Assembly: GCA_946414655.1 (NCBI GenBank) | Contig: CAMKPL010000003.1 | Span: forward strand, 103,470 to 167,469 | Direction: 5' to 3' | Origin: an uncultured Caryophanales bacterium | GTDB lineage: Bacteria > Bacillota_I > Bacilli_A > RFN20 > CAG-826 | DNA: 64,000 nucleotides | Part shown: positions 29,184-38,728 of the stretch, one piece after another | How the letters are laid out: every line of letters starts with the position of its first letter | Numbering within the stretch: the stretch's first letter is position 1 | The notes under the pieces: generated by a model | What the model was told of the DNA's origin: nothing | Databases searched by the model: none | Seen by the model: the letters and a program-made list of their open reading frames with translations, nothing else | Made by a program: the position numbers and the translations under genes

Positions 29184-30068
29184 TTATATTGATTCTCTAT
29201 AAATAGAGACTATGTCTTCTAAAATATTTCTATCGATATTATTATCTATAAACACGAGGTTTGTCTCTCTTATCAAATCTAAATTTTCAATAGGGAGCCC
29301 TACTAATTTGTTTTCTTTTATTTCTCTAGAACAAGCACTCTTTGGCAAAATAGAAATTCCAAGATTTTTTCTCACAAGCATTTTAATAGAAGCTACATTA
29401 TCCATTTCTAAAGATAAATGGAAATTGTTAATATCTTCATCCATTTTTGCCAATTCATTAACGAAAAGAGTTGAGGTACCACTTTCAAGATTTCTTAAAA
29501 TAAGATTTTCTTTTTTCAAATCGTTAATAGTAACCACTTTTTTATTAGCAAGGGGATTATCTAAAGAAACAACCGCTACCAAGGAATCGGTGCCAAGCAA
29601 AATAGAGGAGAATTTTTTATTAGTAATCTTTCCTTCAATTATTGCTAAATCAATCTGATAAAGGCTTAATTTCTCATAAAGATTTTTTATAGAGTCAGAA
29701 ATAATTCTTATATGTGATCCACTATTTCTTTCTGAATATTTTGCCATGATTTCTGGAGCGATGTTACTCTCGGAAGTATGGGTAATACCAACTGTCAAAT
29801 TATTAGCACATTTCTTGTAATCTTTTAGTTTGCGATTCATATCGTTGTAAAGAGATTGAATACGCAAAGCGTATTTAAGCACGATTTCCCCTTCTTTTGT
29901 TAGGAAAAGATTATTGTTTGAGCGAATAAATAATTTAGCATCAAATTCCTCTTCTAATTGTTTGACGTGTTGACTAACAGCAGGTTGAGTCAAATTTAGT
30001 TCTTTTGCGGCTTTAGTAAATGAATTTACTTTGCTTAATTCGATGAGAGTTAACAATTTTGTATCCAT
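29184..30068 (-). CDS. LysR-family transcriptional regulator
   Basis: LIELSKVNSFTKAAKELNLTQPAVSQHVKQLEEEFDAKLFIR HTH. Confidence 0.93.
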   Translation of the reverse strand: MDTKLLTLIELSKVNSFTKAAKELNLTQPAVSQHVKQLEEEFDAKLFIRSNNNLFLTKEGEIVLKYALRIQSLYNDMNRKLKDYKKCANNLTVGITHTSESNIAPEIMAKYSERNSGSHIRIISDSIKNLYEKLSLYQIDLAIIEGKITNKKFSSILLGTDSLVAVVSLDNPLANKKVVTINDLKKENLILRNLESGTSTLFVNELAKMDEDINNFHLSLEMDNVASIKMLVRKNLGISILPKSACSREIKENKLVGLPIENLDLIRETNLVFIDNNIDRNILEDIVSIYRESI

Positions 30069-30173
30069 GTATATAATTATAAACTTTTTTTATAGTATTG
30101 AAAGTTTTTCTTATTTATTTTTTCTTGTTTTTTGGACTAAATTCAAATACGAAAGTTTTTCCAAATTACTGTT

Positions 30174-31655
30174 ATGACTAATAATTTAGATTCAAAAAAG
30201 AAAGATTTGTTTGAAAATAAACCTGTATTCCAGGCGATTTTGAGTTTAGCTATCCCTTCTATTATTGGGCAGCTTATTCTTGTCATCTATAATATTACCG
30301 ATACATTCTTTATTGGATTAGCCGCTAATAACATGGCTGATAAGGAATTAGGTAATGCTTTAGTAGCAGGCGTAACTATTTGTATGCCTGTATATATGAT
30401 ATTAAGCGCTATATCAAATTTATTTGGGATAGGTGCCTCTAGTGTTATATCTCGTTCTCTTGGAAAAAATAATCCATGGAGAGCTAAAAATGCATCTCGC
30501 TTTGCTTTTTATGCTTGTTTAATTACAACGTTAATTTATTGTCTATTAGTTTTTATTTTTAGTAATCCTTTATCTAATTTATTATCAGGAAACAAATCTC
30601 CTGAAACTTCTAGTTACGCTAGATCATATATCTTATATTGCGTAGTGATATTTGGCATTCCAACAGCAATTAATACACTGTTTTCCCATTTATTAAGAGC
30701 GCAAGGAAAATCTAAACATGCTTCTTATGGGATTGTTTTAGGGGGATTACTAAACTGTGGTTTAGATCCTCTATTCATGTTTGTTATCATGCCATCAAAT
30801 CCAGAAGTTGCCGCAGCTTTAGCAACCGGGATAGCGAATTCTATCGCATTAATTTATTACATTGTTCTAATGATAATTAGGAAAAAAGATTTAGTAATCT
30901 CTATTAAATTTTCTAAAAAAATGTTCACAGAAAATATTCCTAGCGAAGTTATTAAAGTCGGCATTCCAGCTTGCTTAATGACCTTGTGTGAAAATATTTC
31001 TTATATGATTCTTGATGCTTTAATCGGCTCAGTTATTGTTGTTAAAGCAGAAAGCGATGCCGCACTAGCTGGTATTGGAGTCGCTAAGAAAATCAATATG
31101 TTTGCTCATTCTTCCGTGAGAGGCATGACACAAGGCGTTTTACCTATCATCGGTTATAACAAGGCTAGTGGAAATCGTAAAAGAATGGCAAAAATTGTCT
31201 ATGTTAGTGGCGCTATTTCAATAAGCATTGCTTTGTTAGCTATGATTATTTCTATGATTTGGGCCACTCCTTTATCCACTATTTTCATCCACGAAAACAA
31301 TTCCATTGCTTACGCCACAAAATTTTTAAGAATATTGTGTATCGGTGGTCCTTTTTCTGCCGTTGCTTATACAGTTATTTCATTTTTCCAAGCTGTCGGT
31401 AAACCTTGGAGAAGTCTTGTTTTAGCCTTATTAAGAAAAGGGGCTTTAGATATACCTTTAATGTTCATCTTCTTTTCTATCGCAAAAATAGAAAATAACT
31501 CTATTGGACCAGATCTTATAGTTTGGGCCACTCCTATTACCGATATTATTTGTTCTCTTGTAGCAGTTATTTTGTTTTATGGATATGTTAAACACAATGG
31601 TAAAAATGCACCCTCTTTTAATAAGCAAGAAAAATTACCATCTCTAGAAGGCTAA
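30174..31655 (+). CDS. MATE-family efflux transporter
   Basis: 12-TM protein; LAIPSIIGQLILVIYNITDTFFIG; LLRAQGKSKHA. Confidence 0.93.
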   Translation: MTNNLDSKKKDLFENKPVFQAILSLAIPSIIGQLILVIYNITDTFFIGLAANNMADKELGNALVAGVTICMPVYMILSAISNLFGIGASSVISRSLGKNNPWRAKNASRFAFYACLITTLIYCLLVFIFSNPLSNLLSGNKSPETSSYARSYILYCVVIFGIPTAINTLFSHLLRAQGKSKHASYGIVLGGLLNCGLDPLFMFVIMPSNPEVAAALATGIANSIALIYYIVLMIIRKKDLVISIKFSKKMFTENIPSEVIKVGIPACLMTLCENISYMILDALIGSVIVVKAESDAALAGIGVAKKINMFAHSSVRGMTQGVLPIIGYNKASGNRKRMAKIVYVSGAISISIALLAMIISMIWATPLSTIFIHENNSIAYATKFLRILCIGGPFSAVAYTVISFFQAVGKPWRSLVLALLRKGALDIPLMFIFFSIAKIENNSIGPDLIVWATPITDIICSLVAVILFYGYVKHNGKNAPSFNKQEKLPSLEG

Positions 31656-31660
31656 TAATT

Positions 31661-31972
31661 ATGGATAAGATTATTGATATAAGACATAGAAAGCATGCTA
31701 GAAAAATAACGATTACATTTTGTGGTAATGGAATTTTTTATGGCATTTACAATGAAATAAAAATGGAAGGCTATGAAATATCCATTAATTATATATATTC
31801 CAGCAAAGAAAAAGATTCTTGCGTTATAAATATGACAGTTAAAAGAAGAAACAAATCATTTGATAAATATATTGCGTTTTTAGCAGATAAAGTATTTTGC
31901 AAAACTATTTATATATATGATTACGTGGAAGTAGATGATGATTACATGGAAATAGATGATGATGATTTCTAA
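31661..31972 (+). CDS. Hypothetical protein (103 aa)
   Basis: ORF 5 nt downstream of the MATE gene; acidic C-terminus; no family recognised. Confidence 0.5.
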   Translation: MDKIIDIRHRKHARKITITFCGNGIFYGIYNEIKMEGYEISINYIYSSKEKDSCVINMTVKRRNKSFDKYIAFLADKVFCKTIYIYDYVEVDDDYMEIDDDDF

Positions 31973-32079
31973 ACTTATAATTATTAATCTCATTAACAAT
32001 TTATGTATCCAATGGATGCATTATTGATTGACCACTAGGAGTCGCTTTTTCTTCCTTGGTAATATATAAATATATATAA

Positions 32080-32242
32080 GGATAGTCGCGGGGTCTCTAT
32101 AATTTTACTACTGCTAGACAGTCTGATTTTCATATTGAGGACGCGGCTTACCTATTAAGCGTTTTTTGCAGGATGAGATATTTACCTTCTATTTGAGATA
32201 TTACGTTAGGGAAGCAAAGCGAATTGCCCAAAGTAACTATCC
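32080..32242 (+). ncRNA. Candidate IS110-type bridge-RNA region in an IS110 left-end remnant
   Basis: GGATAGT (32080-32086) pairs with ACTATCC (32236-32242), enclosing ~150 nt upstream of a truncated IS110-like start; internal ACGC...GCGT hairpin. Confidence 0.35.
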
Positions 32243-32260
32243 AAAAAGGAGGTTTTATTT

Positions 32261-32305
32261 ATGCCTACTTATTTTGTGGGTATCGATGTCAGCAATAGGC
32301 TATGA
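32261..32305 (+). pseudogene. Truncated IS110-family transposase N-terminus
   Basis: AAAAAGGAGGTTTTATTT then ATG: MPTYFVGIDVSNRL*; YFVGIDVS is the N-terminal DEDD motif of IS110 transposases. Confidence 0.65.
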
Positions 32306-32374
32306 TATCTTCTTTATGCTTCACGCTTTATGTAAACGCAATTAGTTAAAATTAAGGAATGGAAAGAAATAAAA

Positions 32375-33364
32375 ATGATCAAAAAAGCAACACTAATTAA
32401 CGAAAATGAGAAGTTAAAAAGAGAAATTTATATATGGAGAAATATCGGGATAGGAATTAATGCTTCTGTGAAAGAAAAGGAAGAAGCAACGAAAACGTTT
32501 TTGGAACAATATAGTGGATATAATTATTGTGAAGTGTGTAGAGTTATTCATTTAAGCAAAGGAACATATTTCAATTTTATTAATAATAAAGTTGAGAAAA
32601 CTACATACGAGATTAAAGACGAAAGTTTATTAAAGGAAATTAAAATCGTTTTTGAAGAATCGAATAGAATTTATGGAGTCGATAAAATCAATGCAGTTTT
32701 AAGGAAAAAGGGAATAATTACTTCGGCACGAAAAATAAGTCAACTCATGAAATCTAATAATCTAATTAAACAAAATGTCATGAAAAGACCGAAACCACAG
32801 GTAATTAGAGAAAGATGCAACTACTTTAGAAACCTTTTAAATAGACAGTTTGATCAGCAAGAACCGAACAAAGTCTGGGTGAGTGATTTACTAGAAATTA
32901 ATCTAAGCGGGGTAAAATATTATCTCTGTGTCATCCTTGATTTGTTTGCAAGGAAGGTTCTTTCATGGAGAGTATCACATAGAAAAAGCGATAACCTCAC
33001 TATTAACGCAATAAAAGAAGCATTTGAAATAAGAAACGAACCGGTAGGATTGATGTTTCATAGCGATCAAGGCCTAGAATTTACCACTCATAATTTTATG
33101 AATACATTAAAAGTTTTAGGCATAAAACAATCATTTTCGTATCCCGGTTCACCAAATGATAACGCTGCAATGGAAGGATTCTATTCTATATTAAGAAGAG
33201 AGGAAGTTAATATTAATATTATTAAATATGTAAACTCACGAGGCATTAGAGATTATTTAACAAAATATTTTTACTTTTATAACAATAAAAGAATTCATCG
33301 ATCTCTAGATGATAGAACTCCTCAAGAAGTTGAAGATGAATGGTTCAAAAAGCACTCAAATTAG
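32375..33364 (+). mobile_element. IS3-family transposase orfB (orphan; no orfA seen)
   Basis: HTH_21-like region then rve DDE core: NKVWVSDLLEI, LMFHSDQGLEFT, NNKRIHRSLDDRTPQEVEDEW. Confidence 0.9.
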
Positions 33365-33383
33365 GGTACTAATTTTTTTATTT

Positions 33384-33425
33384 TATTTATAAAATAAAAC
33401 AAGTTTTGAAGTCTCAAAACTTGTT
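33384..33425 (-). terminator. Terminator of the tRNA-Asn/tRNA-Glu unit
   Basis: AACAAGTTTTGA AGTC TCAAAACTTGTT, with a T-rich tract on the minus-strand 3' side. Confidence 0.8.
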
Positions 33426-33436
33426 AGTATCACGGT

Positions 33437-33513
33437 TGGTGACCTGTACGGGATTCGAACCCATGAATGTATGCGTGAAAGGCATATGAGTTAAGCCACT
33501 TCTCCAACAGGCC
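33437..33513 (-). tRNA. tRNA-Glu (TTC)
   Basis: Reverse complement GGCCTGT...TATGCCTTTCACGCATA...GGTTCGAATCC...ACAGGTCACCA. Confidence 0.93.
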
Positions 33514-33518
33514 AAGTT

Positions 33519-33593
33519 TGGCGCCCACTTACGGGTTCGAACCGCAGACCGATCGGTTAACAGCCGATAGCTCTACCGCTGAGCTAAGTGGGC
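33519..33593 (-). tRNA. tRNA-Asn (GTT)
   Basis: Reverse complement GCCCACT...TCGGCTGTTAACCGA...GGTTCGAACCC...AGTGGGCGCCA. Confidence 0.93.
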
Positions 33594-33645
33594 AGCGCGT
33601 AATATCTTACCACAGTCTTTTGTTAAATAACAATAATAATATTGA

Positions 33646-33870
33646 TTATTTTACTTTACTCTCAATTGCGTCGAGTAAGTCTTTGACTGTAACAAGTTTG
33701 GACATATCGATATCGTCGAATGCAACACCGTATTTTTCTTCAAGTTCAAGGAGTGTTTCAACGACATCAAGGCTATCTAAGCCTAATTCACGAATAGCAA
33801 TAGCTTCATCAACGCTTTCACGATGTGAGAGCTCAGCTAAACGGGCTTTAATTTCTTCACGATGTGACAT
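33646..33870 (-). CDS. acpP: Acyl carrier protein
   Basis: ELGLDSLDVVETLLELEEKYGVAF phosphopantetheine-Ser motif; 74 aa. Confidence 0.88.
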   Translation of the reverse strand: MSHREEIKARLAELSHRESVDEAIAIRELGLDSLDVVETLLELEEKYGVAFDDIDMSKLVTVKDLLDAIESKVK

Positions 33871-33917
33871 AATTTTTACCTCGGTATGTATTGTATCATA
33901 AATACAAAATAGAAAAA

Positions 33918-33966
33918 GAGAATTGTTTCACCTCTGGTGGATGGGACCTTCAATGAAACAATTCTC
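33918..33966 (-). terminator. Strong terminator downstream of the Tad-like locus
   Basis: GAGAATTGTTTCA ... TGAAACAATTCTC, 13-bp perfect inverted repeat, then TTTTT on the minus strand. Confidence 0.8.
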
Positions 33967-33973
33967 ATATAAA

Positions 33974-34165
33974 TTAGTTGCCAGCTGGAGCAGCTGCTGC
34001 TGGAGCGATTTCAACATATTCTGCCGATGTTGATGCTACGCCAACCATTCTGTTTCCGATGGCAGTGCTTGTTCGGCCAAATGAATTGACCAAGATGCCG
34101 AATACAACACCGAAAAGCGCAATGGCTAAGACGATGCCAAGTAATTGGCCTTTAATTTCAGACAT
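33974..34165 (-). CDS. Short pilin-like protein (63 aa), putative Flp/Tad major pilin
   Basis: MSEIKG|QLLGIVLAIALFGVVFGIL: short basic leader then hydrophobic helix; last gene of a CpaF/TadB/TadC-like locus. Confidence 0.5.
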   Translation of the reverse strand: MSEIKGQLLGIVLAIALFGVVFGILVNSFGRTSTAIGNRMVGVASTSAEYVEIAPAAAAPAGN

Positions 34166-34179
34166 AAACTTCCTCCTTT

Positions 34180-34521
34180 CTAGTTGTAGTATCCAATCAC
34201 GACACTGCGCACCACACTGATCTCCATTGGTTTACTCGCTAAAAACACAGGTTGATACGATTTGGATATTTTGTATTCGAAAACTGCTCCAAAAAGTGGT
34301 GTCTCTTCACTGACGGCCTCAATAGTGGCGCCAGCTTCGTTCTCTACGAGGGCAATAACATCATCATTAATTGAACCTTTAGATGAAATGATATTCCCAG
34401 CCGTAACAGAAACTGCGTCGAGATTGGAATGTATGATTTGAACCGAAATTAAATCGGTTGCAAAAACAAAGAGTTGAACGATGAAAACCATCGATAAAAT
34501 AAAAGCGATTTTATAAGACAT
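34180..34521 (-). CDS. TadE-like minor pseudopilin candidate
   Basis: Single N-terminal TM in the Tad-like locus. Confidence 0.45.
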   Translation of the reverse strand: MSYKIAFILSMVFIVQLFVFATDLISVQIIHSNLDAVSVTAGNIISSKGSINDDVIALVENEAGATIEAVSEETPLFGAVFEYKISKSYQPVFLASKPMEISVVRSVVIGYYN

Positions 34522-35179
34522 TAACCATATCCTCCATCACTGTAATAATTCCGAAAGTAACCATGATGATTAGCACTCCACTTCCCACAAGTGGGAAAGT
34601 AGACATTGAAGCAAGACTATTTCGCTTTTTCATCATTTCTTTTTCGTATGCTAGATCGCTGATTTTGCCAAATATAGCATCAAACTGCGATAAATGTGTT
34701 GGATTAGAACCATCATCAATCATCTGGTAAATAGAAATCATCATTTCTTCAATGATTAAATCATTAAACTTTTTACCAAAATGAATGAATGGTGTAATTG
34801 TTTTATCTTCATCAATCTCTCTGATTAGTTCAGATAGATACGTGGCGAGTTGCTTATCAGCGAATGATTGGATCTCTTTTAGAGCAGTATAAACTGAGTA
34901 GCCATTATGAAGATAAATCTTGAAGAAGGTAAACAAGGAGACAAAGTCCCTTTTTGCTTGGTCTCCTTGTTCCTTCTCTAACTTGGAGTAACGACTGAAA
35001 TATAAGATTATGAAAATTGTTACGAAGAAAAGTCCAACTCCAAGATAGATATAAGATTGTAAAAAGTAATATGCTACACCACTGGCAGCTAGTAAAAATA
35101 AACATATTAAAAACGCTCTATAGAATTCTTTCTTCACCGATAGTCCAAGGTTGATCATTCTCTTTTTTAACTTTTTCAT
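34511..35179 (-). CDS. Type II secretion F / TadC-like membrane protein
   Basis: TM topology and position after the TadB-like gene; overlapping starts. Confidence 0.6.
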   Translation of the reverse strand: MKKLKKRMINLGLSVKKEFYRAFLICLFLLAASGVAYYFLQSYIYLGVGLFFVTIFIILYFSRYSKLEKEQGDQAKRDFVSLFTFFKIYLHNGYSVYTALKEIQSFADKQLATYLSELIREIDEDKTITPFIHFGKKFNDLIIEEMMISIYQMIDDGSNPTHLSQFDAIFGKISDLAYEKEMMKKRNSLASMSTFPLVGSGVLIIMVTFGIITVMEDMVNVL

Positions 35180-35877
35180 TCGACTTGATCCTCCTTCACA
35201 ACAATTGATGAAAAACGAACAATAAAGAGGTGAATTGAGAAGAGAATTAAAATGAAAAACACCAGCAAAAATCCAACAAATATAGAGGATTTGCTCATTG
35301 AAACATAAAATGAGCTGATTGAAAATCTAATGAATAAAAGAACTGAAACAGACATAATCCAGAGCAATAAAAATTGCCCGAGGTATCGGTTGGATTCAAT
35401 TAATGATTCACTTAGACTCTTCTCGATTCTTGTTGATTCACTAATTAGTTCATCAGACATGTTTAAAATGTTTCCGCCTTGGTCTTGATATAGACTAAGG
35501 ACATTAATAAACATTTTGAAAACAGCAAGGTTAAAGAACTCTCTTAGATAAGTGATGCGATCACTAACCTTGAGGTTTTCAAGATTCTCTGTAATTTCAT
35601 TTAATTCCTTGTCTTCATAGCGAATTCCACTTTGATAAGCATCCTCGACAGATTCTTTTACAGACATCGAAATGATGAAGGCATTAATAAAGTGGTAACA
35701 AGCGTGGATTCTTCTTGTAAGACGATCTTTTTTAATGAGATATCTCCTTCCAAGAACGAAGTAATAAAGAAGGTAGCTAGCCACCACAAAAATTGGAATA
35801 TAAATATCAAAACTCGTTAGATATGCAACTATAGCTAACATTAATGTTAGAAGAACAAACAATGCGTCTCGAACCAT
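35176..35877 (-). CDS. TadB-like membrane protein
   Basis: TM topology; SLYQDQGGNILNMSDELISESTRIEKSL resembles the T2SF/TadB cytoplasmic domain. Confidence 0.65.
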   Translation of the reverse strand: MVRDALFVLLTLMLAIVAYLTSFDIYIPIFVVASYLLYYFVLGRRYLIKKDRLTRRIHACYHFINAFIISMSVKESVEDAYQSGIRYEDKELNEITENLENLKVSDRITYLREFFNLAVFKMFINVLSLYQDQGGNILNMSDELISESTRIEKSLSESLIESNRYLGQFLLLWIMSVSVLLFIRFSISSFYVSMSKSSIFVGFLLVFFILILFSIHLFIVRFSSIVVKEDQVE

Positions 35878-35885
35878 AAAACCTC

Positions 35886-36833
35886 CTAACAGTGAAATTT
35901 CTCCACTAAAACGTTATTTTCAACTTCACCAATTGACTCAATATAGCGATGAACCAAACCGCTTTTGGTGATATCTCTTTTGACGAAAACATAGACTGGA
36001 ATATGTGCCATCAAATCACTCATGATGTCGTCATATGACTCTTTTGTTTCGGCCATTTCAATCATTCTGACTAAACGGTGTGGCATCGCTAGTAAAGAGT
36101 TAGCGTGCATTGTCGTAATAATTGGGTGACCAGTCATCACGCTATTTAAAACATCGTTCATTTCTTTTCCTCTCGACTCCGCCACAACTAGCCAATCCGG
36201 ATTTGATCGAAGAGCTTGACGGATCAAATCATTAATCGTAGCTTTCTCGTGGCTTTCATTTGCTTCCCAAAAAGTAATATCAAGATTTGGATTGGTTCGA
36301 ATGAACTCTAGTTCCTGAACGTTATCAATGACAATAACCCGTGTATTATCTTCAAGAGATGTTAATAAATACTTCTGTAGTTCTGTTTTTCCAGAACCCG
36401 TTGGTCCACCAATAATGATGGATTTTTTATTCTTTAAACAATCATGCAAAAACTGCTTCATTTCAGAATTCATGAAGGTTTTGCTGGTTAAAATGCGAAT
36501 TGTAGGTGAGGCAATACGAATTGAAAACGAGATTGATTTTTCGTTATCAACACGAACAATTGATGGGTGAATAGCATTGATTCTGTATCTCCCTTCCGAA
36601 ACATCAATCGAAGGTGTTGTATAGGAAAATTGTTTCTCGGCAAAGTTAGCAATTTGACGCACAAAAGAAACAACTTCATCCTTATCCACTTGGATGTTGG
36701 CCTTCTTTCGACCTTGTTTATTGTGGAGATAATAGATATCTTTTCCGTTATAAGAAATATCTGTTATCTCATCATCTTTTAATAAGGGCGATATAAACGA
36801 TGATTCAAGATATGAAACTAATTGATGATTCAT
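35886..36833 (-). CDS. CpaF/TadA-like secretion ATPase
   Basis: IIIGGPTGSGKTELQKYLL (Walker A), VIVIDNVQELE, VVAESRGKEMNDVLNSVMTGHPIITTMHANS. Confidence 0.93.
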   Translation of the reverse strand: MNHQLVSYLESSFISPLLKDDEITDISYNGKDIYYLHNKQGRKKANIQVDKDEVVSFVRQIANFAEKQFSYTTPSIDVSEGRYRINAIHPSIVRVDNEKSISFSIRIASPTIRILTSKTFMNSEMKQFLHDCLKNKKSIIIGGPTGSGKTELQKYLLTSLEDNTRVIVIDNVQELEFIRTNPNLDITFWEANESHEKATINDLIRQALRSNPDWLVVAESRGKEMNDVLNSVMTGHPIITTMHANSLLAMPHRLVRMIEMAETKESYDDIMSDLMAHIPVYVFVKRDITKSGLVHRYIESIGEVENNVLVEKFHC

Positions 36834-37231
36834 TCGATGTGCCCCCTTTGGTTAATCGTAAATTCACGAGCATGTTTGTAATGATAAAAGGTGTTGATTT
36901 TCGCGCTTAAGGAAATACGAACTCCATCCGCGTGGTGGTTAGTGTTGATGTTTTTTGTGTTGTTATCGAAATAAACAATCGATGCTTGATAATCAGTTGT
37001 GTATTTCGAAACATTATCTCTTAGATAATTAACAATATATTTTTCCAAAATCGGTTCATTAAAATATGGATTAATGTCCTCTCCATCGTTTCCGACTGTA
37101 ACGACACAGACTTCTAAAATGCTTCGATGCATATTTAAAAAAGTTCGATGTATGCTCGAGTAATTCATTCCTCCAAAAGAAAAGGACATGAACAAAAAGA
37201 AAACAACACTAAAAAAGAGACAATTAATCAT
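36830..37231 (-). CDS. Putative TadE/G-like single-TM protein
   Basis: N-terminal hydrophobic segment; overlaps the CpaF-like gene. Confidence 0.4.
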   Translation of the reverse strand: MINCLFFSVVFFLFMSFSFGGMNYSSIHRTFLNMHRSILEVCVVTVGNDGEDINPYFNEPILEKYIVNYLRDNVSKYTTDYQASIVYFDNNTKNINTNHHADGVRISLSAKINTFYHYKHAREFTINQRGHIE

Positions 37232-38255
37232 GTTTTAAGTCCTTTCCAAAATCGCTATATTCGCTATCACCTGTTTTGATACAATATTCAGAAGTTACAC
37301 AATCACCGATTCTAGATCGTTCGGCTTCAATTGAGAAAGTATACTTAAACGGAAGTTTTAATGTTCCTAAATCAAATCCAACAAGGTATAGATCCATTTT
37401 GTTGAAATCATGAAATCCATTCTTTGGTAAATATAAATATTTAGTTTTTACAAAACCAGGAAGTTGTGAACGGGCCATTTCATAAGTGTAGGGGTTCACA
37501 TAAAGGTCTGTATCAAAAGCGAGATGATATTTATAACCTCCGCTATCAACTAGCTTTAGAACCAATTCAACACGGTCAACAATTTGGTTATGCAAGTTCA
37601 AATCAACAAATAAGCCGTATTTATTCGGAATGGCGATACACAAATCGTTTGCGGATGATTCAACATTAAGAGGTCCAACTTTTTCTTCGAATGTAAACAT
37701 TTCAATGTCAAACTTGTTAAACACCGGGATTTCATTCTCTTTGTACCAATTTGTAAATGTATATGAATTTGTTGTTGTGAAATAACCACGGTCCTTTTCA
37801 TATGCAAAAACATGTGGACTTTCATATACGCCATTAGGTAATTTATCAATGATTAACTGTGGACAATCCACATTAACTTCTGGATACATCCAGTGATTTG
37901 TTCTATTGGAATCACTATCGCTAAAAAATACTTTTGTTTTATTTTCTTCATTAGGCATAAACATTGTTCCAGTGATTTCACGTCTAACAACTCCTGTTTC
38001 ATCAGTTGGACGAAGGTTTGTGATCATTGAACCGGTTTTGTATTTAGAGTTATACATATAGAAATTAACTAACTTTTTTGTAACTGGACCATTACTAGAA
38101 AGCTTCATCAAAACCTTAGTTTTTCGGCTTAAATTAGTAAAACCAGGAGTAATGTAAAAATAGTCCAGCCAATAACGTTGAATTTCCGTTGCGCCAAAAG
38201 AAACAAGGCATGTTAATAAACCAACAATTGTAATAATTAAGCTATTTCGCTGCAT
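37224..38255 (-). CDS. Hypothetical secreted/anchored protein of the Tad-like locus
   Basis: N-terminal TM; overlaps both neighbours. Confidence 0.5.
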   Translation of the reverse strand: MQRNSLIITIVGLLTCLVSFGATEIQRYWLDYFYITPGFTNLSRKTKVLMKLSSNGPVTKKLVNFYMYNSKYKTGSMITNLRPTDETGVVRREITGTMFMPNEENKTKVFFSDSDSNRTNHWMYPEVNVDCPQLIIDKLPNGVYESPHVFAYEKDRGYFTTTNSYTFTNWYKENEIPVFNKFDIEMFTFEEKVGPLNVESSANDLCIAIPNKYGLFVDLNLHNQIVDRVELVLKLVDSGGYKYHLAFDTDLYVNPYTYEMARSQLPGFVKTKYLYLPKNGFHDFNKMDLYLVGFDLGTLKLPFKYTFSIEAERSRIGDCVTSEYCIKTGDSEYSDFGKDLKHD

Positions 38256-38587
38256 ACACGCTGGTACTCCTTTAAGAAATGAAGAACGGCTTTATAACGC
38301 ATGCGATAGAAAGAAGATTTAGAAAACATTCCTTTCCACCAACCGTTATAGATTGTTCCGTCGTTAACAAAAGACTGGGTAATAATGTAGGCCTCAAGCG
38401 GATCAAGGCAATTTAAAGTTAAATGAATCCGTTTTGTTTCTCGCTGATATTTGTCTAATAGGTAGTCGTAACCAATCGAAGAAAAACAGGTATGTTCACG
38501 AATATATTTGTACTTGTCATCAAGCCCTTTGAAAATCTCCATCATTAGGAGGACTTCCTTGTAGTGATAGTTGTGTCTTGATTCCAT
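38237..38587 (-). CDS. Hypothetical protein, MG284/MPN403-like
   Basis: 116 aa helical ORF overlapping the next gene; resemblance by eye only. Confidence 0.4.
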   Translation of the reverse strand: MESRHNYHYKEVLLMMEIFKGLDDKYKYIREHTCFSSIGYDYLLDKYQRETKRIHLTLNCLDPLEAYIITQSFVNDGTIYNGWWKGMFSKSSFYRMRYKAVLHFLKEYQRVCSEIA

Positions 38588-38728
38588 CTTTTTACCCCCG
38601 GAAAAAATTTTGCTTATATTATCTTTATCGAGATTTTTGAGGTGAATTTTTCACACAATTTTTTCAAAAATATTTTTAAAATTAAAAATTTTTTTGTTTT
38701 TTTAAGGTGGGACAATTAAAATGAAATT

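Noticed and set aside
32200-32242. GGGAAGCAAAGCGAATTGCCCAAAGTA considered as a third copy of the 6365/13060 RNA
   Set aside because: Only a weak GGGAA...TTGCCCA resemblance; no matching flanking helices. Better explained as the IS110 non-coding end.
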